From: Apostichopus japonicus
Lineage: Eukaryota; Echinodermata; Holothuroidea; Aspidochirotida; Stichopodidae
Direction of reading: 5' to 3'
Length of the DNA stretch: 64,000 nucleotides
Assembly (NCBI RefSeq): GCF_037975245.1
Contig: NC_092580.1
Location: forward strand, 5,614,501 to 5,678,500
In this document: in pieces, positions 46,401 to 56,384 of the stretch
How positions within the stretch are numbered: position 1 is the stretch's first letter
How the letters are laid out: each line of letters begins with the position of its first letter
Made by a program: the position numbers and the translations under genes
The notes under the pieces: generated by a model
The model's database searches: none
Seen by the model: the letters and a program-made list of their open reading frames with translations, nothing else
What the model was told of the DNA's origin: nothing

Positions 46401-47928
46401 TGGTGTGGTACATGAAATCAGTAGTGAAACTTCAGGCATGGTGGACAGTGGAAAAACAGATGAAGGTGAAGAATTTGGGTGGTTAGATGATAACTTGGGT
46501 CCGTCATTGGTGCAAACTCAAACATGGCGAGATGTAGAAATCAATAAAGAGTTGTCATACAAGCAGAGAGGGGAAGTTATGGAAGTAATACATGCTTATA
46601 GTTATGTATTCTCTGACCTCCCAGGTAGAACACACTTAGTCAAACATCACATCCAACTTCACACAAAATCACCTATTAGACAACAGGCCTACAGGGTACC
46701 ACATGCTCTTAGAGATCGTGTAAAACAGGAACTGGACAGCATGTTAAAGCTAGGGATAATAGAACCTACCATTAGCTCATATGCCTCACCAATAGTCATT
46801 GTATCCAAATCAGACGAGACATTACGTTTGTGCACAGACTTTAGAAAGCTGAATAAAAATTCAGTCTTTGACCCATATTCTATGCCCAGGATTGATGAAA
46901 TCCTAGATGAAATAGCTGGTGCCCACTATATAAGTACTTTTGATCTGACAAAGGGTTTTTACCAGGTCCCAATAGACAGAGAGTCGAGGGATAAAACTTC
47001 CTTTGTGACGCCATTTGGCCAATATAGGTACACAGTATTGCCATTTGGTCTTCAAAACAGCAGCAGTGTTTTCCAGAGACTTATGGACTGTGTACTTAAG
47101 GGTTGTGAGAGTTTCTCCAGGGCGTACATTGATGACATTTGTATATTTAGCAAGAGTTGGTCAGAACATATCGCACATCTACAGGCAGTTCTCCATAAGT
47201 TAGAGGAGGCTGGCCTAAAAGCGAAACCCAAGAAGTGCAAGTTTGCTTTCCATCAGATAGCCTATTTAGGTCACAAGATTGGTGGTGGAGTTGTTACTCC
47301 AATTTGGGATATTGTAGAAGGGGTTCAGAATTTTCCCCAGCCCCTCACCAAGAGAAATGTTAGGGCCTTCTTAGGACTTACAGGATACTATAGAAAATTT
47401 GTTCCAAATTTTGCTAAGCTGGCAAAACCACTAACAGACCTAACTAGAAAGGACTTGCCTAATGCTGTCCACTGGGATCAAGCATGCGAGCAGGCTTTTC
47501 AGTCTTTGAAGGACAAACTTACCAGCCAGCCAATTCTTTATGCCCCAGACTTCAACAAAACATTTGTTGTACAAACCGATGCCTCAAATTTTGGAATTGG
47601 GGCTGTTCTCAGTCAGACAGGTAAGGATGGGAAAGAACATCCCGTTGCTTACATCAGTCGTAAATTGTCAGTAAGAGAACAAAGATTTAGCGTACCCGAA
47701 AAAGAAGCCCTGGCAATCATTTGGGCTGTCGCTAAACTGAAGTACTATCTGATTGGTGTCAGATTCAAAATTTTCACAGACCACCAAGCTCTGAAATGGC
47801 TGGAGAAAACCAAAGGCTCAAATAATAGGCTGTTGAGATGGTCATTGGCTTTACAGCAATTCAGTTTTGATGTGCAGTACAGGAGGGGGTGTTCTAATGG
47901 CAATGCTGATGGTCTCAGCAGAATGTAA
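43447..47928 (+). CDS. Gmr1-like Gag-Pol polyprotein (PR-IN-RT-RH)
   Basis: Single 1493-residue frame. A charged, coiled-coil-like N-terminus (about 35-85) leads to a Gag core and two CCHC knuckles (CFKCGKAGHISKFC near 307, CFTCGQTGHLCNAC near 332). A protease-like LRDSACTQSA follows near 397. The integrase has an HHCC module (HDNAGHMG...CRTCKVC, about 630-670), a D,D,E core (GIDIVGP, VHDQGTNF, MTERFHG) and a GPY/F-like tail (KWQGPYVVKRR, about 935). Reverse transcriptase comes after it (RLCTDFRKLN, STFDLTKGFYQ, YIDD near 1227), then RNase H (QTDASNFGIG, FTDHQALKW, GNADGLSRM). Standard Ty3/gypsy elements place integrase last. The catalytic residues I looked for are all present; DSA in the protease is a permitted variant. 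No frameshift is needed between gag and pol. Confidence 0.95.
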   Translation: MYNLRSEKNEVKMNTTDKKEDETCPPGIPEGLPKEMWIDYLLEMRKVEAQIEIEKSKQDHELNKAKVEADKEVKLKQLQIENETAKVQANPTSVASGESVNLMKVPRLHENEDVDVYLRGFEMLAETNKWDKSQWAIFLIPNLSGKAKEAYVNLPITESQNYDTIKAAILAKYHVNAETYRVKFRNTTKRRDQTVSGWVNDLNHHLNGWIRFSDVEEKDVEAVKELLVVEQAISCLPTDLGIHLRDRQIKTSKDLAHEADRYIINRGGDEYWSQVAKWERQRYGRGLQREGPQLNANATAFKPSIVCFKCGKAGHISKFCRQEAALTEVSRRCFTCGQTGHLCNACPQRAPSQDTRHRDADSRRVYNCAPDQVDDVAAIRLEKCMLDGKVEGQNIKILRDSACTQSAIKADLVPGRCYLNGKWITVSGVGGTVEVPLAEVELNCELITGKVRVAVIEGLQKDFLLGHDLDSHCGEAIRRDICVLTRAQARNEVEEFKQGERELREYVEQRSKEHVDKVKDKIEETNEMEQGEKPVALEPVSAGITKIVSINKERLIAMQNSDASLQGIRDRIVQSEEVGTHRVCFFTKDGLLLRKWQRAQNKGPEGDLDKVQVTEQIVVPKECRKDILEMAHDNAGHMGVTKTKDRVLMHFYWPGIFQDISHYCRTCKVCQKLDKGKQIRKYPLLPMPIIDTPFQRIGIDIVGPMIRTRKRNMYLLTIVDYATRYPEAIPLSNIRAETVVDALIQVFARIGLPREIVHDQGTNFMSKVMKSICSRLNITQIATSARHQQTNGMTERFHGTLKNMMRSLTEDQMKHWDEYIPSFLFAYREVPCATTGYAPFELLYGRKIRGPLSILKDMWVSSDSDPNDVVTHLLSMRKRIPKLLQDANENTRKSQKKMKKNYDKNATPREFKAGERVLVFLPEGPSKFDNKWQGPYVVKRRINRVNYEIELPDKCKSKRVVHVNLCKIWYNREQETQISKCVYVTGVVHEISSETSGMVDSGKTDEGEEFGWLDDNLGPSLVQTQTWRDVEINKELSYKQRGEVMEVIHAYSYVFSDLPGRTHLVKHHIQLHTKSPIRQQAYRVPHALRDRVKQELDSMLKLGIIEPTISSYASPIVIVSKSDETLRLCTDFRKLNKNSVFDPYSMPRIDEILDEIAGAHYISTFDLTKGFYQVPIDRESRDKTSFVTPFGQYRYTVLPFGLQNSSSVFQRLMDCVLKGCESFSRAYIDDICIFSKSWSEHIAHLQAVLHKLEEAGLKAKPKKCKFAFHQIAYLGHKIGGGVVTPIWDIVEGVQNFPQPLTKRNVRAFLGLTGYYRKFVPNFAKLAKPLTDLTRKDLPNAVHWDQACEQAFQSLKDKLTSQPILYAPDFNKTFVVQTDASNFGIGAVLSQTGKDGKEHPVAYISRKLSVREQRFSVPEKEALAIIWAVAKLKYYLIGVRFKIFTDHQALKWLEKTKGSNNRLLRWSLALQQFSFDVQYRRGCSNGNADGLSRM

Positions 47929-47934
47929 AGTCTA

Positions 47935-48250
47935 TTACCTTTCGAGTGTATTGAGTGTGTATAACTTCACATACTGTGCATATATTGTGTAAATTGTGTA
48001 CTTTGTCAGTAATTTCAAGTTATTTCAGTTATTTCAGATTAATTCCAAGGCTATATACCTTTCGAGTGTATTGAGTGTGTATAACTTCACATACTGTGTA
48101 TATATTGTGAAAATTGTGTACTTTGTCAGTAATTTCAAATTATTTCAGTTATTTCAGATTAACTACGAGGCTATACCTTTCGAGTGTATTGAGTGTGTAT
48201 AACTTCATATACTGTGTATATTGTGTATATCATGTACGCTGTCAGTAAAT
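47935..48250. repeat. ~120-bp triplicate in the Gmr1-like 3' region
   Basis: 'cctttcgagtgtattgagtg' recurs at about 47938, 48058 and 48176, with periods of about 120 and 118 bp. It lies between the pol stop and the 3' LTR. Confidence 0.88.
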
Positions 48251-48412
48251 TCAATTGTATTTGTAGTAGAGGTTGTTGTTGAGTGGATTAACTTTCACTC
48301 TTGTAAAAAGTGTATGTAAACGATGGTACAGGGTTTGGTTGGATTTGTTTTGTGTACATAGGGTTCGTAAGGATTAAGTTTTAAGGTAAAAGAAGACTGA
48401 CACAGTCTTTCG

Positions 48413-48425
48413 GGGAGGAGGGGCA
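48413..48425 (+). promoter_or_regulatory. Polypurine tract of the Gmr1-like element
   Basis: ggggaggaggggca abuts the 3' LTR at 48426, the normal place and composition for a plus-strand primer. Confidence 0.75.
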
Positions 48426-48847
48426 TGTTGTGAAGTCTATAAGTAAGGATAGGAAAGCTGCTTATGTCCTAGGGATAGCTTAAGGGGATTACAAAGCTGG
48501 GATTACTTAGACATGTAAAGACTTGCTAATAGGATTAAAGGATAGAGCTAGAGATGAGGAGAGGGGTTACGGGCAGTTGGACTGTGGCTTTTGTAAGGTG
48601 AGGAGCCAAGGTATTAGGAGAGGAGAAAAGGAGAGAAGCGTAAGGGAGTGTGGGAAGATAGCGAGGATAGTGTTGCAAGGAAGCAGAGGTTGTTTAGGTT
48701 GAGTTAAGCAGAGGTTGAATTGATATAGTGAATTGTGAAAGGAAGCAGTGGAGTTATGTGGAGATACTGTATGTGGAGTTTGAAAAATAAAGGAAGAAAA
48801 GCAACGAATGACACTGTGTTGAACTTATTACCCCACACTACGTAACA
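48426..48847 (+). repeat. Gmr1-like 3' LTR
   Basis: 422 bp, visually identical to 42409-42830. Confidence 0.95.
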
Positions 48848-48858
48848 CCCATGTAAGC

Positions 48859-48882
48859 TTGATCTCACCTAGGTGAGATCAA
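48859..48882. repeat. Perfect 24-bp palindrome
   Basis: Centred on cctagg, beginning ttgatctc and ending gagatcaa, 12 bp beyond the right LTR in the host flank. Confidence 0.9.
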
Positions 48883-49201
48883 TTTTTTTTTAATCCATAT
48901 AGGAATATTCAAATTTGATTTATAACACATAAAATATTTTCATCAGCATCTTATATATCTAGTGAGATTAGAGTCTTCATTTACAATACTTGTTTAGGTG
49001 GATTCATGCCTTAGCCACCACAAGATATTTAATTAATGCCCAAATAGCAAGTTTTTATTAATTTTTATGTGGTCGTGAATATTATCGAGTATCCCATGGC
49101 AATGGATACAGTACATTAGATGTGGTAGTACAATTTTAACCATTGATATTCTAATTTGCCAGGTCAAAGTTCACAGATTTCTGTCATCTTCTCTTTCATA
49201 G

Positions 49202-49354
49202 TACATTGTGGAACCATTCACTGTGGAGGGCTCTGCAAGGACTTATTCAAGTATACCATTCAAACATTTACAGTTGGATTCCCCTGGACCTGTTTTGAAG
49301 GATATGCCCTTTGACCTCACAAAGGAATACTTATATGTCATGACTGCCACAAAG
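49202..49354 (+). CDS. MET/RON-like receptor, exon 4: end of Sema
   Basis: 51 codons between ctctttcatag and AAG|gtaagt, phase 0. PGPVLKDMPFD and EYLYVMTATK match the last blades of the Sema propeller. It lies 16 kb from exon 3, beyond a retrotransposon-filled intron, yet joins in frame. Confidence 0.85.
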
Positions 49355-49479
49355 GTAAGTAATAAATATGGTTGTTATGATTGAAAACTTGCTGGAGGCT
49401 AAAGGGATGCGTTCTATGCGTTCATGATGACATATGTATGAGGGTACATATTCTTGTGAGGGTCAGCTCAGTTCAGTAC

Positions 49480-49862
49480 AGTTTATTTACTCTTTTATTT
49501 ATTTAGGTTTACAGTCTTGTTCAGGGCCAAGGCCCTCTCACACGACTTTTCTACCCTGGTCATTGGTAACTTGACACACCTACACACCAAAGTGTGCACA
49601 ATTCAATCAATCTTTCCTGGGGCACCACAGTGCACCACAACCACGTGTCCCCGGGGACTTCCATAGGGTGCAGCCACAAACCAGCGCAGGCAACTATATT
49701 TACAAGTTACCTCGCAAGTCCCCATTTATACACCTGGGTGAAGAGAGGCAATGGAGATGAAGCGCCTTGCCCAAGGACACAACGCAATGATCTGGCCAGG
49801 GCTCGAACCTGTAATCCTTAGATCACAAGTCCACTGCCTTAACCACTTGACCACAACGCCCT
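49480..49862 (-). mobile_element. tRNA-derived SINE
   Basis: On the minus strand the sequence starts gagggcgttgtggtcaagtg. It has a tRNA-like A box (tggtcaagtggttaagg, plus 49837-49853) and a B box (ggttcgagccc, plus 49799-49809). A conserved body follows with 'gtgtccttgggcaaggcgctt' and 'acccaggtgtataaatgggg'. Promoter boxes plus a non-tRNA body are the SINE plan. It lies in receptor intron 4 (49355-50207), antisense to the gene. Confidence 0.8.
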
Positions 49863-50207
49863 CAAACGCCTCTTGTGTAAAGAAACAAAGGATCTTTACA
49901 AAAGTAAAGTCACTGTGACAGATTGTAAACTCAGTAACTCAAGAAATGCAACTAGGCTGAATTCACAAACCCTTCTCACAGAAACGAACACAGGAACGAT
50001 GGAGGAGACCTGTTGCTAAGAAACCAAAGCATTGTTTTCTTACAAGGTTTAGTGTAAAAATGGTATGGGGCATGAGTAAATGTGATTTTTTTTTTTTTTT
50101 TTTTGTATCACTTGATCCAACCCATTTACTATGACACAGCTTCATATTCTTATAAACAACTTTGATTGGTGAAAAGTTAACATGTAGCTAAATTTGACTC
50201 CACACAG

Positions 50208-50387
50208 GTGTATAAAGTGAAAGTCAGTACCTGTGCACACTATGTGGAATGTTCAGCCTGCGTATCAACTCATGACCCCAATAACTGTGGCTGGTGTGGT
50301 GGGTCTTGTACCACCGAAGCTGAATGCAGGATGTCAGGGCCAAATCTGGAATGGAATCAGAGTGTTTGCTCTCCGGCAATATTCCAG
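50208..50387 (+). CDS. MET/RON-like receptor, exon 5: PSI domain
   Basis: 60 codons between ccacacag and CAG|gtatac. VYKVKVSTC is followed by a cysteine-rich PSI module (CAHYVECSACVST, NNCGWCGGSC, EC, VC) that ties the propeller to the stalk. The end, CSPAIFQ, runs into VSPTTAPLTGGT in the next exon, the same joint as in MET. Confidence 0.9.
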
Positions 50388-51288
50388 GTATACTTATGGT
50401 CACACCATGGTGTTGTTCCTATTTACATGTGTGAGGCAGACGTTCATCAGACATACTAGTTTGTGTATGATTAAATGAATCGGTGAGAATGCGCTTGCAA
50501 TATTGGGAAAAGCGAAATTATTTTTTTTCCTTTCAAAGAATAAAATTGTCCACTCAAAGCAGTCTCTACATTAAAGATCGAAGCAGTTGCTTTATGACAA
50601 AGCTACCTGAAAATTTTGACATCAATATTTCAGGTTTCTACGTTCATAATGGCTTGTATTGCATTCTTTTGAACAAGATTTTTGAGAATAACAGCCTTCA
50701 AGTTTGATCGTTAAATTTGTGAAGAAGTGAGACATTTTCTATTACAAGATTGTTTTCAGCTCATCATTGTCTCCATATCAAACACAGCACTGAACTCAAT
50801 CAATCAGAAACATTTATATAGCGCCAATATGAAAAAGTTTTTCAAAGGCAATATGAGACAGTTTCATGACATTTAACTATTGTACGCTTGTTCAAATAGG
50901 TAATGTTTCAGCAGTTTATTGAAAATATCAATAGTCTGAGTGTTTTTGATACAGTTTGGAAGACTTTTCCGCTCTTTGCGGGGACCAAAACAAGACAAAG
51001 AACAATCAGCAAAGGTCACACTGTAACACAACACAGTGTTGCAATTCAATTCCAATAGGAAATGATGTAAACTTTGTTTGGATCAAACTGGGAGACTTTG
51101 ATCCAGTTAGGGATCATAGTTTCATCATACTGTAAAGCGTTGGATCAAATTTGTTCCATAAATGGTCACTGAATCAAAGTTAATTCCGGTTCAATAATGA
51201 CCTCTATATATAGGGAGTATATCAATATATGCAATGTACTGCACTATACTGTGTTAATAAAATTGTCTGTGTATTTACATGGTTTCAG
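50388..51288 (+). other. Receptor intron 5
   Basis: Phase-0 intron. 50790-51010 contains a repeat-like segment beginning 'tcaatcaatcagaaacatttatatagcgcc', probably an old transposon fragment that I cannot name. Confidence 0.6.
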
Positions 51289-51437
51289 GTCTCTCCTACG
51301 ACTGCTCCCCTTACTGGTGGAACCATGGTTTCCATCATCGGTGACAATCTTGGTTTTCTAGTCGGGCAAGGTGTTCACATGGTATCGATAGCTGGACAGC
51401 CCTGTCAAATAAATGAAACAGCCAGCAACCTCCACAA
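51289..51437 (+). CDS. MET/RON-like receptor, exon 6: IPT 1
   Basis: Starts after ggtttcag and ends in phase 2 at CACAA|gtaatt. PLTGGTMVSIIGDNLGF is the start of an IPT/TIG immunoglobulin-like fold. Confidence 0.88.
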
Positions 51438-53733
51438 GTAATTATATGGCTTTACATGTTTTACTTTTCTAAGTCCCCAGCAGTGTCCCCTGTTTGTTTG
51501 GTAAGAAGTACCTATTTTCCACTTATTGTTTTTGAAAAGAACCCTGTTGGGATGTAAAATTGTACCCTTTTGTTGACAAAACTAAAAAGTGTCCTGTTAT
51601 CGAAGCGTTTAAGCAAAAATTTAATGAACAAGTGCTATTTTTATTTAAAACACATTTTGTCGCAAATACCGCCGCAGTTAGTCAGGAGGTGTTTGTTTCA
51701 CATAAAAAAATGACTCAATCAGGTCAGCCTTAATATATTCACAGCTTCATACATAGTTGAATACCCCTTGTTACAACCATGTGGTTGCCCTCAATTTGGG
51801 ATTCATTCAATATTAATACTCACAGAGAAAGCTTCATTGGTACAGAAATGCATGCTTCATATGCATTCCTTATGTCTAATTTCATGTTTCCTTGTGGAAT
51901 TTTGATGGATTGAAGTAAATAGGTTGTTGTTCATTATCTGTTTTATCCCTTAAAGGTTTGATCTGGTATCACCAGATTGCAGCAGATGTTAAACACTATG
52001 TGCAGCTATTACAAGCAGAGCTGTGTAATATCGGATTGAAGCTAGTCTTTACTTCAGCATAGAATTCCTTCCCAAATTTCTCATGTATTTTAAATCTGTA
52101 TATATAGAGAAGATAGTTTCAGGATGATGGCAAGCAATGAATTAGTTTTGTACAAAGGTCAATGTAGAATTACTTGACCGAATAGATTTCAACCAGTGTA
52201 CTTCAGGATATCCTCACTAGTTTTGTTGCAGGTGCTAACAGAAACCAGTCTTTATATAGTTGTGACCTCCAGAGGTCATTTAAAAACAAATTGTTTTGTA
52301 GTAGTAACATGATGTGCTCATGAATCTTTATGAGGGCGAATATATACCAACAAACTTGCTGAATGTCAAGGTGCCATGCAGCTTCTCTAACTCCTTTTTG
52401 GCCTATAGAGCAGCACATTAATATGCACCCATATAATCTCATTTAATACCAGGCAAGCATTTATCCTACAGTGTTTGACTATGTATGTAACTCAGTCTTC
52501 ATTTAGGATTATTAAGGGGTTAATCAACGGTCTAGCGTGCGTTACTCACAGGATTAATGCACGATCGGGGGATAATGCAAGCGATGCACGAGGGCGGAGC
52601 GTAGCGGAGCGCGAGTGCATCCAGCGATAGCAATAACACCCGGAGTGCATTAATCATGTGAGTCATGCACGCTAGACCGTTGATTAACCCCGTTCATTCA
52701 TACACTACCATTTGTGTGGGGGAAAAATCATAAAACAAAACATTTTTGGTTACATATAACCAAAGATTTATTAAAGTGATGCCCCGTAATTTTACCGTGC
52801 GTTACTCACAGGATTAACCACGGTCAGCTGACCTGTATGGACCAATAGGATTTAGGAATCTTTACTAAGTATGAATGAAAACAAGATTAGCACTACAACA
52901 TACAAATTGTCTAGTTAACAAATTTGTCAGTTCTTAGTGCCTGGAATAAGTCTTCATTGGATGATGTTCCATGAAATAAACCCTTAGTTAAATTGATCGT
53001 AATCACAATTAAAGCAATACTTCTCTTCATATTGTTAAAAAAAACAAAAAAACAACGAACGATATCAAACAACAGCAAATGCAAATAGTTGTCTGGTAAA
53101 TTTCTCATCAATAGCTTGAGGAAAATTTGTTTTTTTGTCAAATTTAATCACCACATCTACCTCTAAATTTGATTGGCAATTGAAAAAATGTAAACCAATT
53201 AGAAGAAATGGTTTATAGGTTCAGCCATGTAAGTCATCATTTTGGAAAGCTTTCTGGTTCCTTTTCCTAGTTTCAAGTTAGCTGGCTGTGATTATGGCTA
53301 AACGTCGTTCACCAAACAATACACTTGAACACATGTATTTAGAAGCTATATTCTGCATTTGTTTTCTTAATATATCAATGGATGTTTATTATATTGAAAA
53401 GTCTATCAACAATCTACACAAATATTGTATATTAAATCTTGATTAACTACACTTTTATATCAGACAAACATAACTAGTGCTACTTTGCATATAAGAATCA
53501 AGGCTGAAGTTGTTATTGCCATTAACAATTTTGATGATAATTTTCACATAATTGCAACTGTTTGGACAGGAACGGAAACTTGATAACATGCTTGAAAATC
53601 ATTGTTCAGTAGTTTTAACTTAAGGAACATGGTCATGACAACCAACCACCCACCATTTTAATGTTTGAACTCTATCAACCTACATGAATGCTGGTTAAAT
53701 GTTGATAACATTTGTATTTATTTCTGTAAATAG
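51438..53733 (+). other. Receptor intron 6
   Basis: Phase-2 intron with a foldback element at 52516-52691. Nothing else recognised. Confidence 0.75.
52516..52691. mobile_element. 176-bp foldback MITE
   Basis: The first and last 25 bases are perfect inverted copies (ggggttaatcaacggtctag... and its complement). The match extends to about 46 bp with a few mismatches. A related 'gcgttactcacaggattaa' recurs at 52800-52818, so a second partial copy or a larger element ends there. No target duplication was found. Confidence 0.75.
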
Positions 53734-53872
53734 ATTTACTTGTGCTGTGCCTGCAGTCGCTTCCCCTGTTCAGGGAGATGTAGCTGTCCATGTGGATGTA
53801 CATGACCCAAATGGTGGCTTTCACATCACAGGAAATGCAAGCTCACCAGCCAACTATAGATTCACTTTTGCT
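53734..53872 (+). CDS. MET/RON-like receptor, exon 7: IPT 1 end
   Basis: The acceptor ttctgtaaatag is weak but gives the right phase. It encodes KFTCAVPAV and VHDPNGGFHITG, ending GCT|gtgagt in phase 0. CAVPA is the usual penultimate strand of an IPT domain. Confidence 0.82.
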
Positions 53873-54847
53873 GTGAGTGCATAGAGATAGGACACTTCCT
53901 AATTGCAATGATTGAGCAGTATTCGATAGTGGATAGCTGAGTAATTGTTCCTGGAGAGAGTTTTTAAAGCAACTTTCACTTTTGAAGGGAGATTGGGACT
54001 AACAAACACTGATGTGACGGGAAAACTGTTTGTGCTTTTAAATTTTAAACTTTGCTGCAGGACTGTGATAACATATGTTTAGTGTTCATGTTTTTACAAT
54101 TAAACATGTGATTATTCATAATGCAAGGCTGGTTTAAGGTAAAAACGGACCATTGTGGTAGCTTCAGATGTGCAAACATAAATTTTTTGTCAGCCGAAAA
54201 TTGCATTTGACTGGATACAATGATAATGTTTGAATAAAGAATCATGGGTTAATTTGGCAAGAATTTCATTTTCAGAAAGTTTACTGTTTTACTCCATTGT
54301 GTAGTAAGCAAACATACTGTAACTGCATTCATCTACACCATGATCATGTCCTGTTGGCACATTGCTGATTCCTTTCCACCGACCATGCACTGTGATCTAC
54401 TCCCTTGAGAAAGAAAAGGGTGTATCTGCATGGTAAAACTAGTTTACATGGCAAAGAACCATAACTGAAGTGAGGGATACTAAGATATTAACAACCGACA
54501 ATCTAGAATATTTCCTCTGCTAAATAAGTGTCAGAATGTCTGCTACTGGACAATCTCTCTAACTTGAGTCTAATAAGTAATATATCATAAACATTCAGAA
54601 AGTTATGGAAGGATTTTCATTTTTGGAGATGGATGACTTGAGTGGTGAATCATTACACGTATCAAATGTTTAAGCCCTTAGTCAACTCATTAAGCATTTT
54701 TTGCAACACCTTTGTTAAGTTACTGTCTTTCATATTTCAGACTTATAAAAGTGTCATTCCAATTTTAATTTAATCAATTTTTAAGAAGCGACAGGGATTT
54801 TATGCAAATTTTCACTTTCTTTAGTACTGTTGATCTTATCCCAATAG
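53873..54847 (+). other. Receptor intron 7
   Basis: Phase-0 intron; no feature recognised. Confidence 0.75.
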
Positions 54848-54984
54848 GAGCCGACTATTAGCTACTTTGAGCCTCCGAATGGTCCCTCATTGGGTGGAAC
54901 AATTCTCAGTATCCGTGGTAACCATCTAGATGCTGGAAACACACAGACAGTATCTGTTGCTGGGAAACCATGTGTGGTAACAAG
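54848..54984 (+). CDS. MET/RON-like receptor, exon 8: IPT 2
   Basis: Acceptor cccaatag, donor AAG|gtatta, phase 2. PTISYFEPPNGPSLGGT and LSIRGNHLDAGNTQTVSV open the second IPT domain, close in pattern to MET IPT 2. Confidence 0.87.
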
Positions 54985-55295
54985 GTATTAAAAGAGTTGC
55001 CTTAATTTTTAACAGTCATTTGTGGAAAGTTGACATAAGCCATTAGACTTGCTTAGTACATTTATTGCATCCCCAGACCAGGGTTACACATTGATGAAAG
55101 AGGGAGGGGTCACAGGACTACAGCCTCGGGGGCCCAGGGTCAATCAGTGGGGCCCAAGAAAATATGGGAAACAGAATGATGTCAACCAATTTTCATAAAC
55201 AGGTGACATAATTGTCTACTGGGTCTGACCTGGATGGCTTTGTGACACTACTGGTGGCAGCAAACAATATTCTAAATGTGGTTTATCTCTTGCAG

Positions 55296-55460
55296 TGTGG
55301 ACAATCGGCTCCTGATATGCATCACCTCTGAAGGCCCCGAGAACACCTCTGGGAAGGTCACCGTTAGATTCGATACTTACACAGCCACCTCCAGAGAAAA
55401 GTTTACCTACTCCCAGGACCCATCTATCTCGTCCTACAAACCGCACGGCAGCATCGTTAG
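55296..55460 (+). CDS. MET/RON-like receptor, exon 9: IPT 2 end and IPT 3 start
   Basis: Acceptor tctcttgcag, donor GTTAG|gttcgt (non-consensus beyond GT), phase 2. NRLLICITSEGPENTSGKV ends IPT 2 and DPSISSYKPHGSIV begins IPT 3. Confidence 0.82.
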
Positions 55461-56284
55461 GTTCGTAGTTTACGTCGCTCGACAAAATATTCCTCGTCTT
55501 CTAGTTGTGGTTTTGCATCGTTTACAAATCTTCCCCAAAACGGCAGAAATGATTGCTTTTCGATGGGGAAATAAAATCGTTTTTGTCATTACACATACAT
55601 AGCATGTGCAATGGAAAGTTATGTACTTGCAAGAGTAATGACATTTATAGCAGGCCAAAGTGTCATTGCTTTTTTTTTCTCGAAAGCTTGCAGCTGACTT
55701 GTATAAACTGATATTGATAAATGTTATATTATGCCACAGTACATGGTTTAGCTGATCTCACATAACCTGTTGAGCATAGGATAACGATCAAATGTTGTCT
55801 CTTTTTTTGATGTCATTCTGTATGTTTGTCCACAAATTACATATTCTGCTTCTCTTATAATCTTTCATTGGTTTTATATATACATGCAAATACCAATCCT
55901 TAGTTGTTAGACTTTGATTTGTGATGTTTAGAAATGGAGTTTGAAGTTTTCCATATTACTGATTTTACATCGTGAGGAGGGGAAGTGAGGGAGAGATGGG
56001 GGGGGTTGGGGGAAGGGGCAGAAGCTGTATCTTGTCGTCATTATCTGAGAACATTTAGTAGCATTTTGCTTCCACCCGAAATTGAATACATTTACTCATA
56101 AATATTGATGATTACTGAAGTAATGTAAAATTTCTTTGGTTTGGTATCATTGTCTGAACACCCATTGATAAGTGCAAGTTATTGTATATTGTCCCTTTGC
56201 TCTACTTTGTGTATTTAAGACAAGATCAGCTCTCAGTGCTATGTTATATAATATGATATTGCCTGTTTCCCTTGTGATTTCTAG

Positions 56285-56384
56285 TGGGGGAATTGTAATC
56301 TACGTGGAAGGGCACACGTTTGACTCTGTACAAACCATGGCACTAGTCGTGAACGTTTCATCGTCGTCTCTGCTCTATAAAGGG
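56285..56384 (+). CDS. MET/RON-like receptor, exon 10: IPT 3
   Basis: Acceptor gtgatttctag, donor GGG|gtaagc. SGGIVIYVEGHTFDSV continues IPT 3. The short 100-bp exon keeps the frame (phase 2 in, phase 0 out). Confidence 0.83.

Larger units (their letters stand above)
42409..48847 (+). mobile_element. Full-length Gmr1-like Ty3/gypsy retrotransposon
   Basis: 6439-bp element in the same orientation as the host gene, inside receptor intron 3. 422-bp LTRs (42409-42830 and 48426-48847) look identical base for base. CCCAT is duplicated at both edges. One long gag-pol frame fills the interior. Integrase precedes reverse transcriptase, an order known for the Gmr1 group of Ty3/gypsy elements from deuterostomes. 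All signs point to a very recent insertion. Confidence 0.94.
33160..49201 (+). other. Receptor intron 3 (16 kb)
   Basis: Phase-0 GT-AG intron. It contains a minisatellite, two MITEs and a full retrotransposon listed separately. 36000-38880 and 39080-41790 show no feature I can support beyond C-runs near 36330 and 36430 and poly-T/A stretches. Confidence 0.8.

Noticed and set aside
55276-55602. 108-residue frame extending past exon 9
   Set aside because: Its first part is exon 9; the rest is read-through into intron 9.
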